A stretch of 64,000 nt of DNA, from the NCBI GenBank assembly GCA_003213595.1, contig QCMR01000001.1, positions 326,302-390,301 of the forward strand, given 5' to 3'. The stretch comes from SAR86 cluster bacterium AG-422-E19. Lineage in GTDB: Bacteria; Pseudomonadota; Gammaproteobacteria; Magnimaribacterales; AG-339-G14. This document shows, piece by piece, positions 37,046 to 45,609 of this stretch (its first letter is position 1; each line of letters opens with the position of its first letter). The notes beneath the pieces are model-generated. The model searched no databases. It was not told the origin of the DNA and saw only the letters and a program-made list of their open reading frames with translations. Both the position numbers and the translations under genes were made by a program.

Positions 37046-38176
37046 TTATAAAGAGCTAAAGAAGCTTCTTAGTTCTTGGATATAAAGTTCTGGCTTTTCT
37101 AAGGCAGCAAAGTGTCCGCCTGAATCTAAAACATTGTAATACTTCAGATTGCTATAACGTTTTTTAAGCCAACGTTCGGATGCTTTGAAAATCTCTTTAG
37201 GATAGATACTGACTCCGGTAGGCGTTTTAACTTCTCCGCCATTGAATTCGCCAAAACTTTCCCAATACAATCTGGCAGAGGATGTTGCGGTTTCCGTTAA
37301 CCAATAAAGCATAACATTGGTCAGTAATTCATCCCTTGATACGGCATTTTCTGGATGACCACCGCAATCCGTCCATTGGTAAAATTTTTCTAAGATCCAT
37401 GCTGCTTGACCTATAGGCGAATCGGTCAATCCATAGCCTAAAGTTTGCGGCCTTGTGGATTGTTGTTTGGAATAGCCAGAGTCCCACTCTTGATAAAATT
37501 GAAATCCTGCTAAAGCATTCTGCTCGAATTCAGTTAAATCATTCATGGTATCCATATCAGGAGAAACTACTGCCATATTTAAATGAATAGCTTCACAGTC
37601 GGGATCTTGTGTACCAAGAGCGGTTGTTACTGCAGAGCCCCAGTCACCACCTTGGGCAAAATATTTTTTGTATCCAAGGTTTTTCATGAGCTTAAGAAAA
37701 GTATCTGCAATCTTTTCCACACCAAAACCCGGTTTTGCAGGTTTTCCTGAAAATCCAAATCCAGGCAAAGAAGGGGTTACTACATGAAAAGCATCTTTAG
37801 GATCTCCACCGTTGATTGTCGGATCTGCTAAAGGTTTAATCACATGGAGAAATTCCACAATGGAACCTGGCCAGCCATGAGTAATGATTAAAGGTTTGGC
37901 TTCTTTGTGGGGGGAGGGGTAATGGATAAAGTGAATATCCAAGTCATTTATATTTGTTATGTACTGGGGAAATTCATTAATGTTTTTTTCATGTTTTTTC
38001 CAATCATAATCATTCAACCAATATTCGTGAATTTCTTTCATGTAGGACAATGGAATACCTTGAGTCCAATCGTCCGGCGTTTCTTTTTCGGGCCATCTTG
38101 TGAGTTCTAAACGTTTTTTTAAGTCTTCAAGCTTACTTTCAGGTATGGCTATTGAGAAATCTTTAATTTTTGACAT
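37046..38176 (-). CDS. epoxide hydrolase (EHN plus alpha/beta hydrolase)
   Basis: 376-residue enzyme of the microsomal/juvenile-hormone type. The N-terminal epoxide hydrolase domain (FSIAIPESKLEDLKKRLELTRWP) precedes an alpha/beta hydrolase core with HGWPGS (100-105, oxyanion hole), the nucleophilic D178 in QGGDWGSAV, and the catalytic histidine in GGHFAALEKPE near the C terminus. It opens epoxides to diols through an ester intermediate; a cytosolic location is likely as no signal peptide is seen. The substrate is unknown. The neighbouring desaturase operon and SDR hint at handling of hydrophobic compounds. Confidence 0.9.
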   Translation of the reverse strand: MSKIKDFSIAIPESKLEDLKKRLELTRWPEKETPDDWTQGIPLSYMKEIHEYWLNDYDWKKHEKNINEFPQYITNINDLDIHFIHYPSPHKEAKPLIITHGWPGSIVEFLHVIKPLADPTINGGDPKDAFHVVTPSLPGFGFSGKPAKPGFGVEKIADTFLKLMKNLGYKKYFAQGGDWGSAVTTALGTQDPDCEAIHLNMAVVSPDMDTMNDLTEFEQNALAGFQFYQEWDSGYSKQQSTRPQTLGYGLTDSPIGQAAWILEKFYQWTDCGGHPENAVSRDELLTNVMLYWLTETATSSARLYWESFGEFNGGEVKTPTGVSIYPKEIFKASERWLKKRYSNLKYYNVLDSGGHFAALEKPELYIQELRSFFSSL

Positions 38177-38264
38177 GGTATCTTTGAATATAAATTTTAT
38201 GTTGTATTATTTCCTCTCAAATAAGAAAATATCATAATTAGTTAAAAACTTACGACTTTTTATC

Positions 38265-38474
38265 ATGGAAAAACTGGCTGAGCGCTTTTCAACCCATCTT
38301 GAGAATTGGGGACTGGTTTGGTTTTGTTTGATTTTTTGGGGCAGTATTTTTAATGCAATTTTTCTAAATTTTTTTAACTTCAACTCAGAATTCTATCTTA
38401 ACTATTTAGGCTACTTTGCAGGACTTATTCTTGGAGTATTCGCTAAATATAAAGCTTGGGGTTGGTTAGGATGA
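38265..38474 (+). CDS. small two-helix membrane protein, first gene of the desaturase operon
   Basis: 69-residue protein with two hydrophobic segments (about 18-36 and 45-60), rich in Phe and Trp. ATG 38265 follows about 90 bases of AT-rich intergenic DNA. Its stop TGA overlaps the desaturase ATG (ATGA at 38471-38474), so the two are probably translationally coupled. I do not recognise a family. It may be a subunit or stabilising partner of the membrane desaturase; that is inference from overlap only. Confidence 0.62.
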   Translation: MEKLAERFSTHLENWGLVWFCLIFWGSIFNAIFLNFFNFNSEFYLNYLGYFAGLILGVFAKYKAWGWLG

Positions 38475-39379
38475 ATCAATTTACTTTGGATAACCAAAAA
38501 CTTCTCTCCATCGATGAGGAACGTTTAGTTGCTAGAACCTTTATGGGCAGAATAGAGTGGGAAATGATTGTCATTGGATTAGGACAATTTCTTGTCTGGC
38601 TAGGGATTTGGGCAATGGTTCTTATGGGGTCTTTATCGCTTTGGGCTGGATTTGTACTAAGCACTATATCAACTGCATTCTCATATCTACCGTCTCACGC
38701 AGGTCAGCACGGTCACCTCTCTGGAAAGAATAAAAAATTAAAATGGTTAAACGCATTTGTCGGTCAGATTTCTTTAATTCCTCTTGCGCAATCGCACCAT
38801 ATTTTAAAAGCAACACATATGAAGCATCATGCTTACACCAATAATCCTGATAGAGATCCTGATTTTTTCCATACTCACGTTGATCACTGGTGGCAGGCAG
38901 CTATAAATGTTCACGGTCAAACTAATGGCGGAGATTCAAGACTACAAAAAATGGTGGAGATGTTTACCGAAGAAGATGAAAACTTCAAGGCTGACGTAGA
39001 AAAAGGAACTCCTATTGCTTTGATGTTTTTTTTCGGTCAAATGATTACAGCCTTTTATTTTCCATTGGAAACATTGCTTCTATGGTGGCTTCCCAGAAAA
39101 ATCGTTACTTCATATTTGGGAGTTATCTTTTCTCACGAACCCCATAAAGTTCTGCCCCAAGGAAGATATAAAGATACGAGGTTCTGGGTAAATGGGATTC
39201 CTAGATTTTTTAATCATTCCATGCAAATCCATGTGATGCACCATATGTATCCAAACATTTGTCATTTTGATGAACCAAAAGCAATAGAGGCTTTAAAACC
39301 TTTTATGATTGCAAGAGGCATTCCTGGTGCTGAAGATCTTCCGGATAAGATCTCTTATAAACTTCTTTCTTATAAATAA
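38471..39379 (+). CDS. membrane fatty acid desaturase / hydroxylase family
   Basis: 302-residue diiron membrane enzyme. Three histidine boxes: H76-AGQ-H80, H116-MK-H119-H120, and a C-terminal HVMHH, matching HxxxH, HxxHH and HxxHH. Hydrophobic segments near residues 32-70 and 172-195 place it in the inner membrane. I use ATG 38471, which overlaps the stop of the small membrane protein, instead of the earlier TTG 38456. Fatty acid desaturation is the likeliest role; carotenoid or alkyl hydroxylation is possible. The next gene begins two bases after the stop. Confidence 0.85.
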   Translation: MNQFTLDNQKLLSIDEERLVARTFMGRIEWEMIVIGLGQFLVWLGIWAMVLMGSLSLWAGFVLSTISTAFSYLPSHAGQHGHLSGKNKKLKWLNAFVGQISLIPLAQSHHILKATHMKHHAYTNNPDRDPDFFHTHVDHWWQAAINVHGQTNGGDSRLQKMVEMFTEEDENFKADVEKGTPIALMFFFGQMITAFYFPLETLLLWWLPRKIVTSYLGVIFSHEPHKVLPQGRYKDTRFWVNGIPRFFNHSMQIHVMHHMYPNICHFDEPKAIEALKPFMIARGIPGAEDLPDKISYKLLSYK

Positions 39380-39381
39380 CA

Positions 39382-39963
39382 TTGGCCTATACATTAAGCA
39401 TTGGTGAAAATGCTCCGGATTTTGATCTAGTAGGGACCGATGTAGATTATTACTCCTTGGATTCTTTTCAAGAATACGAAAATCTAATTATTTTTTTTAC
39501 CTGTAACCACTGTCCTTATGTCACAGGATCAGACGAAGTCACACGAGCAACGGTAGAGAAATATCAAGGTCCTAGATTCAAGTTCGTTGCAATCAATTCA
39601 AATAGCAAAAATACTTATGAAGAAGATAGTTTTGAAAACATGGTTAAAAGAATAGATGACTTAAAATTTCCATGGCTTTATCTTTATGACGAGACACAGA
39701 AAACTGCAAAGGATTATGGAGCCTTAAAAACACCTCATTTTTTTGTATTCGATCAAGAAAGAAAGTTGGTTTACACAGGAAGAGGAGTTGATTCTCCAAA
39801 AGATTCATCTAATATTAAAGCTAATGATTTAGAAAGAGTTCTTGAAGAACTCAAAGAAGATAGAAAAATATCAGTGCCAGTTACCAATCCCATTGGCTGT
39901 AATATTAAATGGGAGGGCAAGGAAGCACACTGGATGCCTGCAGAGGCATGTGACTTAATATAG
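39382..39963 (+). CDS. thioredoxin-like / peroxiredoxin-like redox protein
   Basis: 193-residue protein of the AhpC-TSA/Redoxin group: GENAPDFDLVGTD near the start, C41-N-H-C44-P as the redox motif, KTPHFFVFD with the cis-proline region, and a C-terminal NPIGCNIKWEG. The CNHC motif and the IGC-x-IKW tail match a thioredoxin-family group common in marine bacteria as I recall it. Start is TTG 39382, two bases after the desaturase stop; the segment from here is needed for the fold. No signal peptide, so cytosolic. It could pass electrons or protect the neighbouring desaturase, but this is unproven. Confidence 0.8.
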   Translation: MAYTLSIGENAPDFDLVGTDVDYYSLDSFQEYENLIIFFTCNHCPYVTGSDEVTRATVEKYQGPRFKFVAINSNSKNTYEEDSFENMVKRIDDLKFPWLYLYDETQKTAKDYGALKTPHFFVFDQERKLVYTGRGVDSPKDSSNIKANDLERVLEELKEDRKISVPVTNPIGCNIKWEGKEAHWMPAEACDLI

Positions 39964-39972
39964 GAGATAAAA

Positions 39973-40680
39973 ATGTCTGAGTTAGCTACTTTAAAAACAG
40001 AAGGAGATGTATCGATAATTACTTTGGATGATGGAAAGGCAAACGTTTTTTCTTTTCCAATGTTGGAAACTCTTCAAAAAATTCTTTCCGAGATTCCCAA
40101 AGATAAAGGTTCAGTAATTATTACGGGAAGAGATGGAATGTTTTCTGGAGGTTTTGATCTAAAAACTTTTGCATCTGGAGATGTTGATCAAATTAAAAAT
40201 ATGTCTGCATTGGGTTTCAAAACTTTATTTGATTTGTATACCTTTCCAAGACCTGTAGTTGCAGCAATTTCAGGTCATGCTGTAGCGTTGGGTATTTTTG
40301 TAGTTTGTTGTTGTGATTACCGAATTGGGATAGACGGAGAATTTGTGGTTCAAGCAAATGAAGTAAGAAACAACATGGATATTCCAGTACCTATTATGGA
40401 AATAGCAGCCAGTAGGGTAGACAAGCAACACATTTATAGAGCTCTTTTTCATGCAGATCCTTATAAAATGTCAGATGCTGTCAGTGCTGGTTGGATTGAT
40501 GAAGTTGTGTCTGCTCCAGGCGATCTTATGACAAGAGCGATGGAAAAAGCAGTAGATTTGGCAACTTTAGGTCACCCTATGTACCAAAAAACAAAAGAAG
40601 TTTTTCAACAAGATATTGTAGAAAAAATCCAAGCAAATTTGCCTAATCCTTCAGACAGTCCAAGTTTCGTATCGGTTTAG
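39973..40680 (+). CDS. enoyl-CoA hydratase/isomerase family protein
   Basis: 235-residue crotonase-fold protein. ITLDDGKANVFSF at the start, oxyanion-hole segments FSGGFDLKTF and ISGHAVALGIFVVCCCDYRIG, and EVRNNMDIPVP where catalytic acids sit. The usual CoA-binding signature is partly altered (GHAVALGIF in place of the common GxAxGGG), so hydratase, isomerase or another crotonase reaction cannot be decided. Last of four closely spaced plus-strand genes starting at 38265, with a ribosome-binding sequence (TAGGAGATA) in the 9-base gap. Confidence 0.85.
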   Translation: MSELATLKTEGDVSIITLDDGKANVFSFPMLETLQKILSEIPKDKGSVIITGRDGMFSGGFDLKTFASGDVDQIKNMSALGFKTLFDLYTFPRPVVAAISGHAVALGIFVVCCCDYRIGIDGEFVVQANEVRNNMDIPVPIMEIAASRVDKQHIYRALFHADPYKMSDAVSAGWIDEVVSAPGDLMTRAMEKAVDLATLGHPMYQKTKEVFQQDIVEKIQANLPNPSDSPSFVSV

Positions 40681-40704
40681 TTATTTGTAAACTTCTTATA
40701 TAAT
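40676..40704 (+). promoter_or_regulatory. candidate tRNA-Ala promoter
   Basis: A perfect TATAAT (40699-40704) stands 12 bases before the mature tRNA end, with a weak TTTAGT (40676-40681) 17 bases upstream, overlapping the end of the crotonase gene. The -10 is convincing; the -35 is not. Confidence 0.45.
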
Positions 40705-40715
40705 CCAATTCCTTT

Positions 40716-40791
40716 GGGGCTATAGCTCAGCTGGGAGAGCGCCTGATTTGCATTCAGGAGGTCCGCGGTTCGATCCCGCGTAGCTCCACCA
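40716..40791 (+). tRNA. tRNA-Ala (anticodon UGC)
   Basis: 76-base cloverleaf with encoded CCA. GGGGCTA pairs with TAGCTCC; D-arm AGCTCAGCTGGGAGAGC; anticodon TGC at 40749-40751 in loop TTTGCAT; T-arm GGTTCGATCC. As with tRNA-Ile, it is outside any rRNA operon. The convergent FkbM gene ends 9 bases after the CCA. Confidence 0.97.
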
Positions 40792-40800
40792 AAAATAATC

Positions 40801-41472
40801 TCATCCCCAATTAAGATTTATATTATTTATATTTTCTTTAATAAGTCTTAATCTTAAATTTACCGTTTCAACAGCAATTCTATGGGAAAATCTTTCATGA
40901 GTTTCCGCATATATTTTTCCGATTTTTTTGTACAGCTTCTCGTCAATGATCTTTTCTAAAATTTCTACTTCTGCTCCTTCAATATCTATTTTTAGCAAAG
41001 CAATTTTATTTTCAATATTCTTCAAATAATCAATAAAATCTATACATTTAATTTCTACAAAAGGTTTATCTTTGCCACTCCTAAAACTCAATACAGAAGA
41101 ACCTATTGTTGTCTCGGGATTAGCTGTATCAAATTTTCTGTACCTGTATAGTTTTTTGGATTCCTTTTTTATTCCAACAGCTACTTCAAATAATTTAAGA
41201 TTTTCATTGTCGTTGCCGCAATTTTTTTTCAATTCATTTATGGCTATAGGATCAGGTTCAAAGGCGTGAACTTTAAATTCTTTCTTTAAAAAAATATTTG
41301 TGAACTTTCCTACATTTGCTCCTACATCAATCACAAAGGATCCTCTCGGCAAGGAATTTATGTAGTCATTAAATTCTTTTGAAGCTTCTTTAACTCTTCC
41401 ACTTCTATTTATTTTGAATCTATTTTTTAAGTACCATTTAAATTTAAAAGTAAAATCATCAGTAAAATTCAT
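40801..41472 (-). CDS. FkbM family methyltransferase
   Basis: 223-residue AdoMet methyltransferase. GSFVIDVGANVGKFT is motif I, VHAFEPDPIA the ribose-binding acid, and LLKIDIEGAEVEIL the FkbM signature. It usually O-methylates sugars or lipids in surface polysaccharide or natural-product pathways. No glycan cluster surrounds it. The gene is notably AT- and lysine-rich even for this window and sits against a tRNA 3' end, which would suit horizontal acquisition, but no integrase or flanking repeat is seen. Confidence 0.87.
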   Translation of the reverse strand: MNFTDDFTFKFKWYLKNRFKINRSGRVKEASKEFNDYINSLPRGSFVIDVGANVGKFTNIFLKKEFKVHAFEPDPIAINELKKNCGNDNENLKLFEVAVGIKKESKKLYRYRKFDTANPETTIGSSVLSFRSGKDKPFVEIKCIDFIDYLKNIENKIALLKIDIEGAEVEILEKIIDEKLYKKIGKIYAETHERFSHRIAVETVNLRLRLIKENINNINLNWG

Positions 41473-41520
41473 AATCTTTTTTAATTTTTAAAATATGTTT
41501 TCTAGTTATTTTAGATAAAT

Positions 41521-41574
41521 ATTAATACTAAACCTAATATTAATACTTAACCTAATATTTATACTTTGACAGTG
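41521..41574. repeat. 18-base direct repeats before the amidohydrolase promoter
   Basis: ATTAATACTAAACCTAAT (41521-41538) is followed directly by ATTAATACTTAACCTAAT (41539-41556), one base different, and then by a degenerate third copy beginning ATTTATACTT that runs into the -35 hexamer. Tandem copies abutting a promoter could be activator or repressor sites. The repeats may also have arisen by slippage in AT-rich DNA. Confidence 0.6.
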
Positions 41575-41594
41575 TATCTCTCATATTTTATATT
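41566..41594 (+). promoter_or_regulatory. amidohydrolase promoter similar to the sulfatase promoter
   Basis: TTGACA (41566-41571), 17-base spacer, TATATT (41589-41594). A half-degenerate inverted repeat TGACAGT-GTA-TCTCTCA (41567-41583) has the same position as the perfect one at 32243-32259. The expected start of transcription, about 41601, coincides with the ATG at 41602, so the message may be leaderless. Confidence 0.58.
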
Positions 41595-41601
41595 TGATTT
41601 T

Positions 41602-43503
41602 ATGAGAGCATTACACGATTTAGTTATTAGAAACGGAAAAATTGTAGATGGCAGCGGAAAAAAACCTTTTCATGGTGATGTTGCTATAGACAATGGAAAG
41701 ATATCTGCAGTAGGAATCGTTGAGAATCCAGGTAAAAAGGAAATTGACGCAAAAGGTAACATTGTCACTCCTGGATGGGTAGACATTCATACTCACTATG
41801 ATGGTCAAGTTTGTTGGGATCCATATTTAACCCCATCAAGCTGGCACGGCGTTACAACAGTCGTGATGGGAAATTGTGGAGTCGGTTTTGCTCCAGTCAA
41901 ACCTGGCGATGAAGAATTTCTAATTCAATTGATGGAAGGAGTTGAAGACATACCTGGTACGGCGCTTCATGAAGGGGTTGATTGGAATTGGGAAACTTTT
42001 CCAGAGTTTTTAGATGCGATAGAAAAAAAGGATTTTGTCATGGATCTTGGTTTTATGATTGGACATGGTCCTTTGAGAAGTTACGTCATGGGATATGAAA
42101 GATGTCAAAGTCAAGTTGATGCCTCAAAAGAAGAAATTTCCAAAATGTCGGATATTGTTACTGAGGCTATTGAATCTGGTGCCTTAGGTTTTAGTACTTC
42201 AAGAACAATTTTACATCGAGATGTTCACGGAGTTTATGTTCCTGGAACAGAAGCAAGCTCAGAAGAAATGAAGTCTTTAGCTTTTGCGATTGATAAAGCA
42301 GGCGAGGGAACTTTGGAAATTGTTTCTGATTGGCTTGATAAAGAAATTGAAATGTCTTGGATGAGAGAATACGTTGAAAAAAGCGATTGTGGACTTACAG
42401 TGCTTCAGACAAGTGGTGATGCAGTAAAAACAATTTTATTTTGTGAAGAACAATTTTTGAAAGGTAAAAACGTTAGACCTCAATTTCCAGGTAGGAATGT
42501 CGGAATGATGTTTGGCTTGGAAAGTTCCTTACATCCTTTTATTGGTCATCCTTCTTATCGTGAAATAGCAGACCTTCCTTTATCTGAAAGGGTTCAAATT
42601 ATGAAAGATCCAGCTTTTAAGGAAAAACTTCTTAATGAAAAACCAAATTTTGCTTCTGAGATAGAAAAATCAATGAATGAGCAAGGCAATACAAAATCTC
42701 AAGAAGAGATCAAAGAAGCAGCTAATCTAGGTCTTAAACTTATTTCCAACTACGATACTCAATTTATTCTAGGAGATCCTCCTAATTATGAGCCTGGAAA
42801 AGAGGACAGTATTGCAGCTTTAGCAAAATCTAAAGGTATAGCTGAGCTTGAAGTCATTTATGATGAATTTCTTAAAAACGAGGGTACTAATTTAGTTTAT
42901 GCCTGTTTTACTCCATACGATAATCACAAATTAGATTTTGTAGAACGAGCTTATAGTCTTAAGTCTTCTGTAGCTGGCGGAAGCGATGGTGGAGCTCATT
43001 GTGGATTGATATGCGATGCTAGTATGCCCACAACTAACTTATCACACTGGGCAAGAGACAGAGAGGCTGGTAAAAAAATTCCAATTGAATTAATAGTTAG
43101 AAAACAAACTAAGGATACTGCCGAAACTTATGGTTTGTTTGACCGAGGGGAAATTAAAACAGGAATGTTAGCCGATTTGAATATCATTGATTTCGAGAAG
43201 CTTAATGTTACTCATCCTAAAATGGTTTACGACCTGCCTTTGGGAGGAAGAAGATTAATTCAAACCTCTTCAGGTTACTTGGCTACAGTTAAAAGTGGTG
43301 AAGTAGTTTATGAAGCTGGTGAAGCGACAGGAATTCTTCCGGGAAAATTAATCCGAGGAAAGCAAACTTGTGAAGTAAAAATGGAAAAAGAAAGGGTACC
43401 TTTCATTGACCGAACTCTTCGTTTAATGTCTGTTAAAGCTTTTAAGTTACTCTGGAATTTTAGAAAAAGCTCAGTTAAAACTACAGTTGTTTCCGACGAC
43501 TAA
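41602..43503 (+). CDS. N-acyl-D-amino-acid deacylase-like amidohydrolase
   Basis: 633-residue amidohydrolase family 3 / D-aminoacylase-like protein. LVIRNGKIVDGSGKKPFHGDVAI is the N-terminal beta-sandwich start, H-T-H-Y-D-G (63-68) the metal-binding motif, followed by MGNCGVGFAP, GHGPLR and the SDGGAHCG segment with the late metal aspartate and histidine. It likely hydrolyses an amide or cyclic ureide bond in the cytosol. I take ATG 41602 as start because an earlier in-frame TTG (41566) lies within the -35 hexamer. The tail shares CTAA (43500-43503) with the MFS gene; carrier and hydrolase may act on the same compound. Confidence 0.87.
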   Translation: MRALHDLVIRNGKIVDGSGKKPFHGDVAIDNGKISAVGIVENPGKKEIDAKGNIVTPGWVDIHTHYDGQVCWDPYLTPSSWHGVTTVVMGNCGVGFAPVKPGDEEFLIQLMEGVEDIPGTALHEGVDWNWETFPEFLDAIEKKDFVMDLGFMIGHGPLRSYVMGYERCQSQVDASKEEISKMSDIVTEAIESGALGFSTSRTILHRDVHGVYVPGTEASSEEMKSLAFAIDKAGEGTLEIVSDWLDKEIEMSWMREYVEKSDCGLTVLQTSGDAVKTILFCEEQFLKGKNVRPQFPGRNVGMMFGLESSLHPFIGHPSYREIADLPLSERVQIMKDPAFKEKLLNEKPNFASEIEKSMNEQGNTKSQEEIKEAANLGLKLISNYDTQFILGDPPNYEPGKEDSIAALAKSKGIAELEVIYDEFLKNEGTNLVYACFTPYDNHKLDFVERAYSLKSSVAGGSDGGAHCGLICDASMPTTNLSHWARDREAGKKIPIELIVRKQTKDTAETYGLFDRGEIKTGMLADLNIIDFEKLNVTHPKMVYDLPLGGRRLIQTSSGYLATVKSGEVVYEAGEATGILPGKLIRGKQTCEVKMEKERVPFIDRTLRLMSVKAFKLLWNFRKSSVKTTVVSDD

Positions 43504-44831
43504 ACTGAAGTTTCTAGATTAGCTTTATCTCGAGCATATCTTCGCCCTGCAAAGTAATAGCATGGGATAGCGAGTGATCCGATAAAACCAAAGATTAATA
43601 AAGCCCAGGTATAAGGCTCTGCAAAGGTACCTTTGGTTAAATCAATTAGAATTCCAGCTCCTAGGGAACCGATAGTAAGACCAATTAAGTTTATACAAAG
43701 AATATAGAAAGCAACGATTGTCGCTCTAATTTTCTCCGGAACTAACTCTTGAACTGTAGAAAAAGTGGGGCCATAAAAACATCCCAACTGAAAATAACCA
43801 AAGACTACACCGACCCAAAAAATTACCGTTGTTGGTTCTACAAATCTATAGATTACTCCTATTGGTAACAAAATAAGAGATAACCAAAATAAGAAAATCG
43901 GTCTACCCTGATTTGTTTTCTCTAACCACCAGTCACTCACTAATCCACCAAACAAAACTCCTGCCAGTCCGGCAAAGACAGCTATAATTCCAGATATTTG
44001 AGCGATGACACTTCTATCAAAACCTCTTTCCTCAACTAGCCATATTTGTTCAAAGGCGGCTGCACCAAGAATAATATGATAGAAAACTCCTCCAGAGATG
44101 GTGAGCGTTAGAGCAGGTGATTTTTTTAAAGCATTAACCAAGATTGTCATTACTTCCGAGAAAGATAGTTTCTCTTCTTGGGCTTCAATTAAATCTTGAC
44201 TTTCAACTCTTTTTTTATCTTTAAAGAGCAACATGCAAAGTCCTAAAAAGACACCTAGGATTCCTAACATATAAAAACAGCCACGCCAGCCAATTGTTTC
44301 TCCAAGAAGACCTTCTAAAAAAATTGGTGACTTTATATCTGCTACAAATCCAACCAATAAAAGACTTATCGCAACGCCTAATGGAACTCCTAAGTAATAA
44401 AATCCTGAAGCAAAACCCATCCTTTTTGGAGGGAAAGCATCACCTAAAAGAGACATTGAAGTTGGAGTGAGAATTGATTCTCCCACGCCAATGAACATTC
44501 TTGGAAGAGCTAAAGTGATAAATCCCTTAGCTGCGCCTGATGCCATTGTAAAAATACTCCAAAGCACAACTCCAAAGGCAATCAACTTAGTTCTATTTAC
44601 TCGATCAGCCAAAGCCCCCATAAATAGACCCATTATTGAGTAAAAGAAAATAAACGCTAGAGAAGTCAGCAGTCCAAATTGCCATCCGGTAAGTTCTAGC
44701 TCTGGAACAATGTAGTTGGCAAAACTTGCGATTAATTGTCTATCTGTAATGTTGAGAAGATTTAATACAGTCAGAAAAAAAAGAAGTCTATATGGATTCA
44801 TACTTATAGGATATTGTGAAAGAATTATCAT
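43500..44831 (-). CDS. major facilitator superfamily transporter (spinster-like)
   Basis: 443-residue inner-membrane carrier with about 12 hydrophobic segments. NLLNITDRQLIASFANYIVPELELTGWQFGLLTS at helix 1 and GALADRVNRTKLIAFG as the loop 2-3 MFS motif resemble the spinster-like subgroup common next to catabolic genes. Start ambiguous: ATG 44831 or ATG 44801 (MNPYRLLFF); neither has a clear ribosome-binding sequence. Substrate unknown. It is convergent with the amidohydrolase and divergent from coaE with a 29-base gap. Confidence 0.88.
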   Translation of the reverse strand: MIILSQYPISMNPYRLLFFLTVLNLLNITDRQLIASFANYIVPELELTGWQFGLLTSLAFIFFYSIMGLFMGALADRVNRTKLIAFGVVLWSIFTMASGAAKGFITLALPRMFIGVGESILTPTSMSLLGDAFPPKRMGFASGFYYLGVPLGVAISLLLVGFVADIKSPIFLEGLLGETIGWRGCFYMLGILGVFLGLCMLLFKDKKRVESQDLIEAQEEKLSFSEVMTILVNALKKSPALTLTISGGVFYHIILGAAAFEQIWLVEERGFDRSVIAQISGIIAVFAGLAGVLFGGLVSDWWLEKTNQGRPIFLFWLSLILLPIGVIYRFVEPTTVIFWVGVVFGYFQLGCFYGPTFSTVQELVPEKIRATIVAFYILCINLIGLTIGSLGAGILIDLTKGTFAEPYTWALLIFGFIGSLAIPCYYFAGRRYARDKANLETSV

Positions 44832-44860
44832 AGTATAGGATTTTTAAAAAAATATAAAAA

Positions 44861-45460
44861 ATGTTTGTTTTGGGTGTAACAGGTGGAATTGGGTCTGGCA
44901 AATCAGCAGCAACTGATATTTTTTCCTCTCTGGGAATTAAGATAGTCGACGCCGATGTTCTATCTAGAGTCCCCGTTCAAAAAGGAGAAGCAGGCCTCTT
45001 TGAGATAGAAAAAAGATATGGTTCTGAAATTCTTCTTGCTACAGGTGAGCTGGATAGAAAAAAATTAAGAGAAATAATATTTGAAAAAGAAGAGGAAAAA
45101 GATTGGTTAGAAAATTTACTTCATCCTCTAATAGCAGATTTAATAAAAGAGGAATTAAAATCATCTTCTTCCAAGTATACAATCCTTGCCTCGCCATTGT
45201 TGTTCGAGACTAAACAGTCCGATTATTGTGATGAAGTACTGGTTATTGATGTATCTGAGGAAATTCAAATTTTAAGAACAAAGACGCGAGACGATGTTCC
45301 TGAAGAACAAGTGAAAACTATAATTCTTTCGCAAATCAATCGCTCTGAAAGACTCAGATTAGCAACTCATATCATAGAAAACGAAAATACTTTAAATGAT
45401 CTAAAAAAGGCTGTAACAGAATTACATCAAAAAATAATTACTCAAATTGAAACTAAATGA
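44861..45460 (+). CDS. coaE: dephospho-CoA kinase
   Basis: Last step of coenzyme A synthesis. P-loop GVTGGIGSGKSAA (5-17), VDADVLSR motif, and lid residues around RTKTRDDVPEEQ. Length 199 residues is typical. It overlaps yacG by 4 bases, a common gammaproteobacterial pairing near secA. Confidence 0.95.
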   Translation: MFVLGVTGGIGSGKSAATDIFSSLGIKIVDADVLSRVPVQKGEAGLFEIEKRYGSEILLATGELDRKKLREIIFEKEEEKDWLENLLHPLIADLIKEELKSSSSKYTILASPLLFETKQSDYCDEVLVIDVSEEIQILRTKTRDDVPEEQVKTIILSQINRSERLRLATHIIENENTLNDLKKAVTELHQKIITQIETK

Positions 45461-45609
45461 AATGTCCAAGTTGTAAAGAAGAAATTTCAGAAAGTGCTGA
45501 TAAAAAATTTAGACCTTTCTGCTCAGAAAGATGCCGCTCTCTGGACCTGTCAGATTGGCTTAACGAAAGAAATGTTATTTCTTCGGACTTATCTCATTCA
45601 GAAGATTGA
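45457..45609 (+). CDS. yacG: DNA gyrase inhibitor / zinc-binding protein YacG
   Basis: 50-residue protein read directly from 45457: it begins MKCPSCKEE and continues with FRPFCSERCRSLDLSDWLNERN. The four zinc ligands are C3, C6, C22 and C26, and the FRPFCSxRC and DLxxWL elements are diagnostic of YacG, which binds GyrB in E. coli. ATG 45457 overlaps the coaE stop codon (ATGA). The 3' end overlaps the convergent ThiE-like gene by 16 bases. Short genes of this size are easily missed. Confidence 0.92.
   Translation: MKCPSCKEEISESADKKFRPFCSERCRSLDLSDWLNERNVISSDLSHSED

Noticed and set aside
41566-41601. Upstream TTG start for the amidohydrolase
   Set aside because: The TTG is part of the -35 hexamer and the extra 12 residues are hydrophobic without ribosome-binding support.
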